Assembly: GCA_022564455.1 (NCBI GenBank)
Contig: JADFLK010000143.1
Coordinates: 1 to 6,205 of the forward strand
Source of the DNA: Bacteroidota bacterium
GTDB lineage: Bacteria > Bacteroidota > Rhodothermia > Rhodothermales > Rubricoccaceae
DNA length: 6,205 nucleotides
Direction: 5' to 3'
A program made the translations under genes and the position numbers. This document shows positions 6,069-6,205 of the stretch, one piece after another. The stretch's first letter is position 1; the number at the start of each line of letters is the position of its first letter. A model generated the notes under the pieces. That model had not been told where the DNA came from and did not search any database. It saw only the letters and a list, made by a program, of their open reading frames with translations.

Positions 6069-6205
6069 CAACGAAAGAGAGCAGACGCATGGCTGGAGTC
6101 GCTCCGTCGTATAACACAACGGCCTGTTACTACCGGAAAGTAGCGTCGTCAGAGCGCTTCGGAGACCTATCCATGCGCCGAGTAAACAAGTACCCACTTC
6201 CCATG
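6069..6205. other. Upstream region of the membrane protein gene, no gene seen
   Basis: These 137 bp lie before the ATG at 6068 and probably hold its promoter, but I find no convincing promoter motif. The minus-strand frame is open to a GTG at 6197, yet its translation (GTCLLGAWIGLRSALTT...) would bury the signal peptide and is probably not translated. The window ends in ATG on the plus strand (6203-6205), which could be the first codon of a divergent gene, but one codon is not evidence. Confidence 0.4.

Noticed and set aside
6069..6197. GTG start at 6197 for the membrane protein
   Set aside because: It would add 43 residues before an otherwise well-formed signal peptide. The ATG at 6068 places the signal peptide at the N-terminus.

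Overview
The window is a GC-rich bacterial chromosome segment made of ordinary housekeeping genes plus one unusual membrane protein. The protein sequences, the GC content and the lack of a Shine-Dalgarno motif before any of the six starts suggest the Bacteroidota/Rhodothermota side of the tree, perhaps a Rhodothermales-like organism. That placement is inferred from protein style and translation signals, not from a marker gene. No phage, IS, CRISPR, tRNA or rRNA sequence is visible.

Left part (1-1422, minus strand): metK (S-adenosylmethionine synthetase) followed after 111 bp by the first 47 codons of ahcY (adenosylhomocysteinase), which runs off the left edge. One enzyme makes SAM and the other clears S-adenosylhomocysteine, so together they serve the two ends of the activated methyl cycle. 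Middle part (1654-3266, plus strand): acpP (acyl carrier protein) and fabF (3-oxoacyl-ACP synthase II), the carrier and a condensing enzyme of fatty acid synthesis. The two gene pairs diverge from a 231-bp region that must hold both promoters. A long purine/pyrimidine hairpin fills most of the acpP-fabF gap.

Right part (3267-6205): fabF converges on a minus-strand pair across a 260-bp gap holding a perfect 28-bp palindrome and a possible gene remnant. The pair is a large membrane protein (718 aa) followed by a small DUF721/DciA-like protein (98 aa, probable GTG start). The membrane protein has a signal peptide, a Pro/Gln-rich linker with an exact 21-bp tandem repeat, a domain resembling the TIM barrel of glycoside hydrolase family 2 with its catalytic glutamates apparently lost, and about six C-terminal membrane helices. 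It is the most interesting object here. The longest stretch without a gene is the 260-bp convergent gap, so no gene-free stretch exceeds 300 bp.
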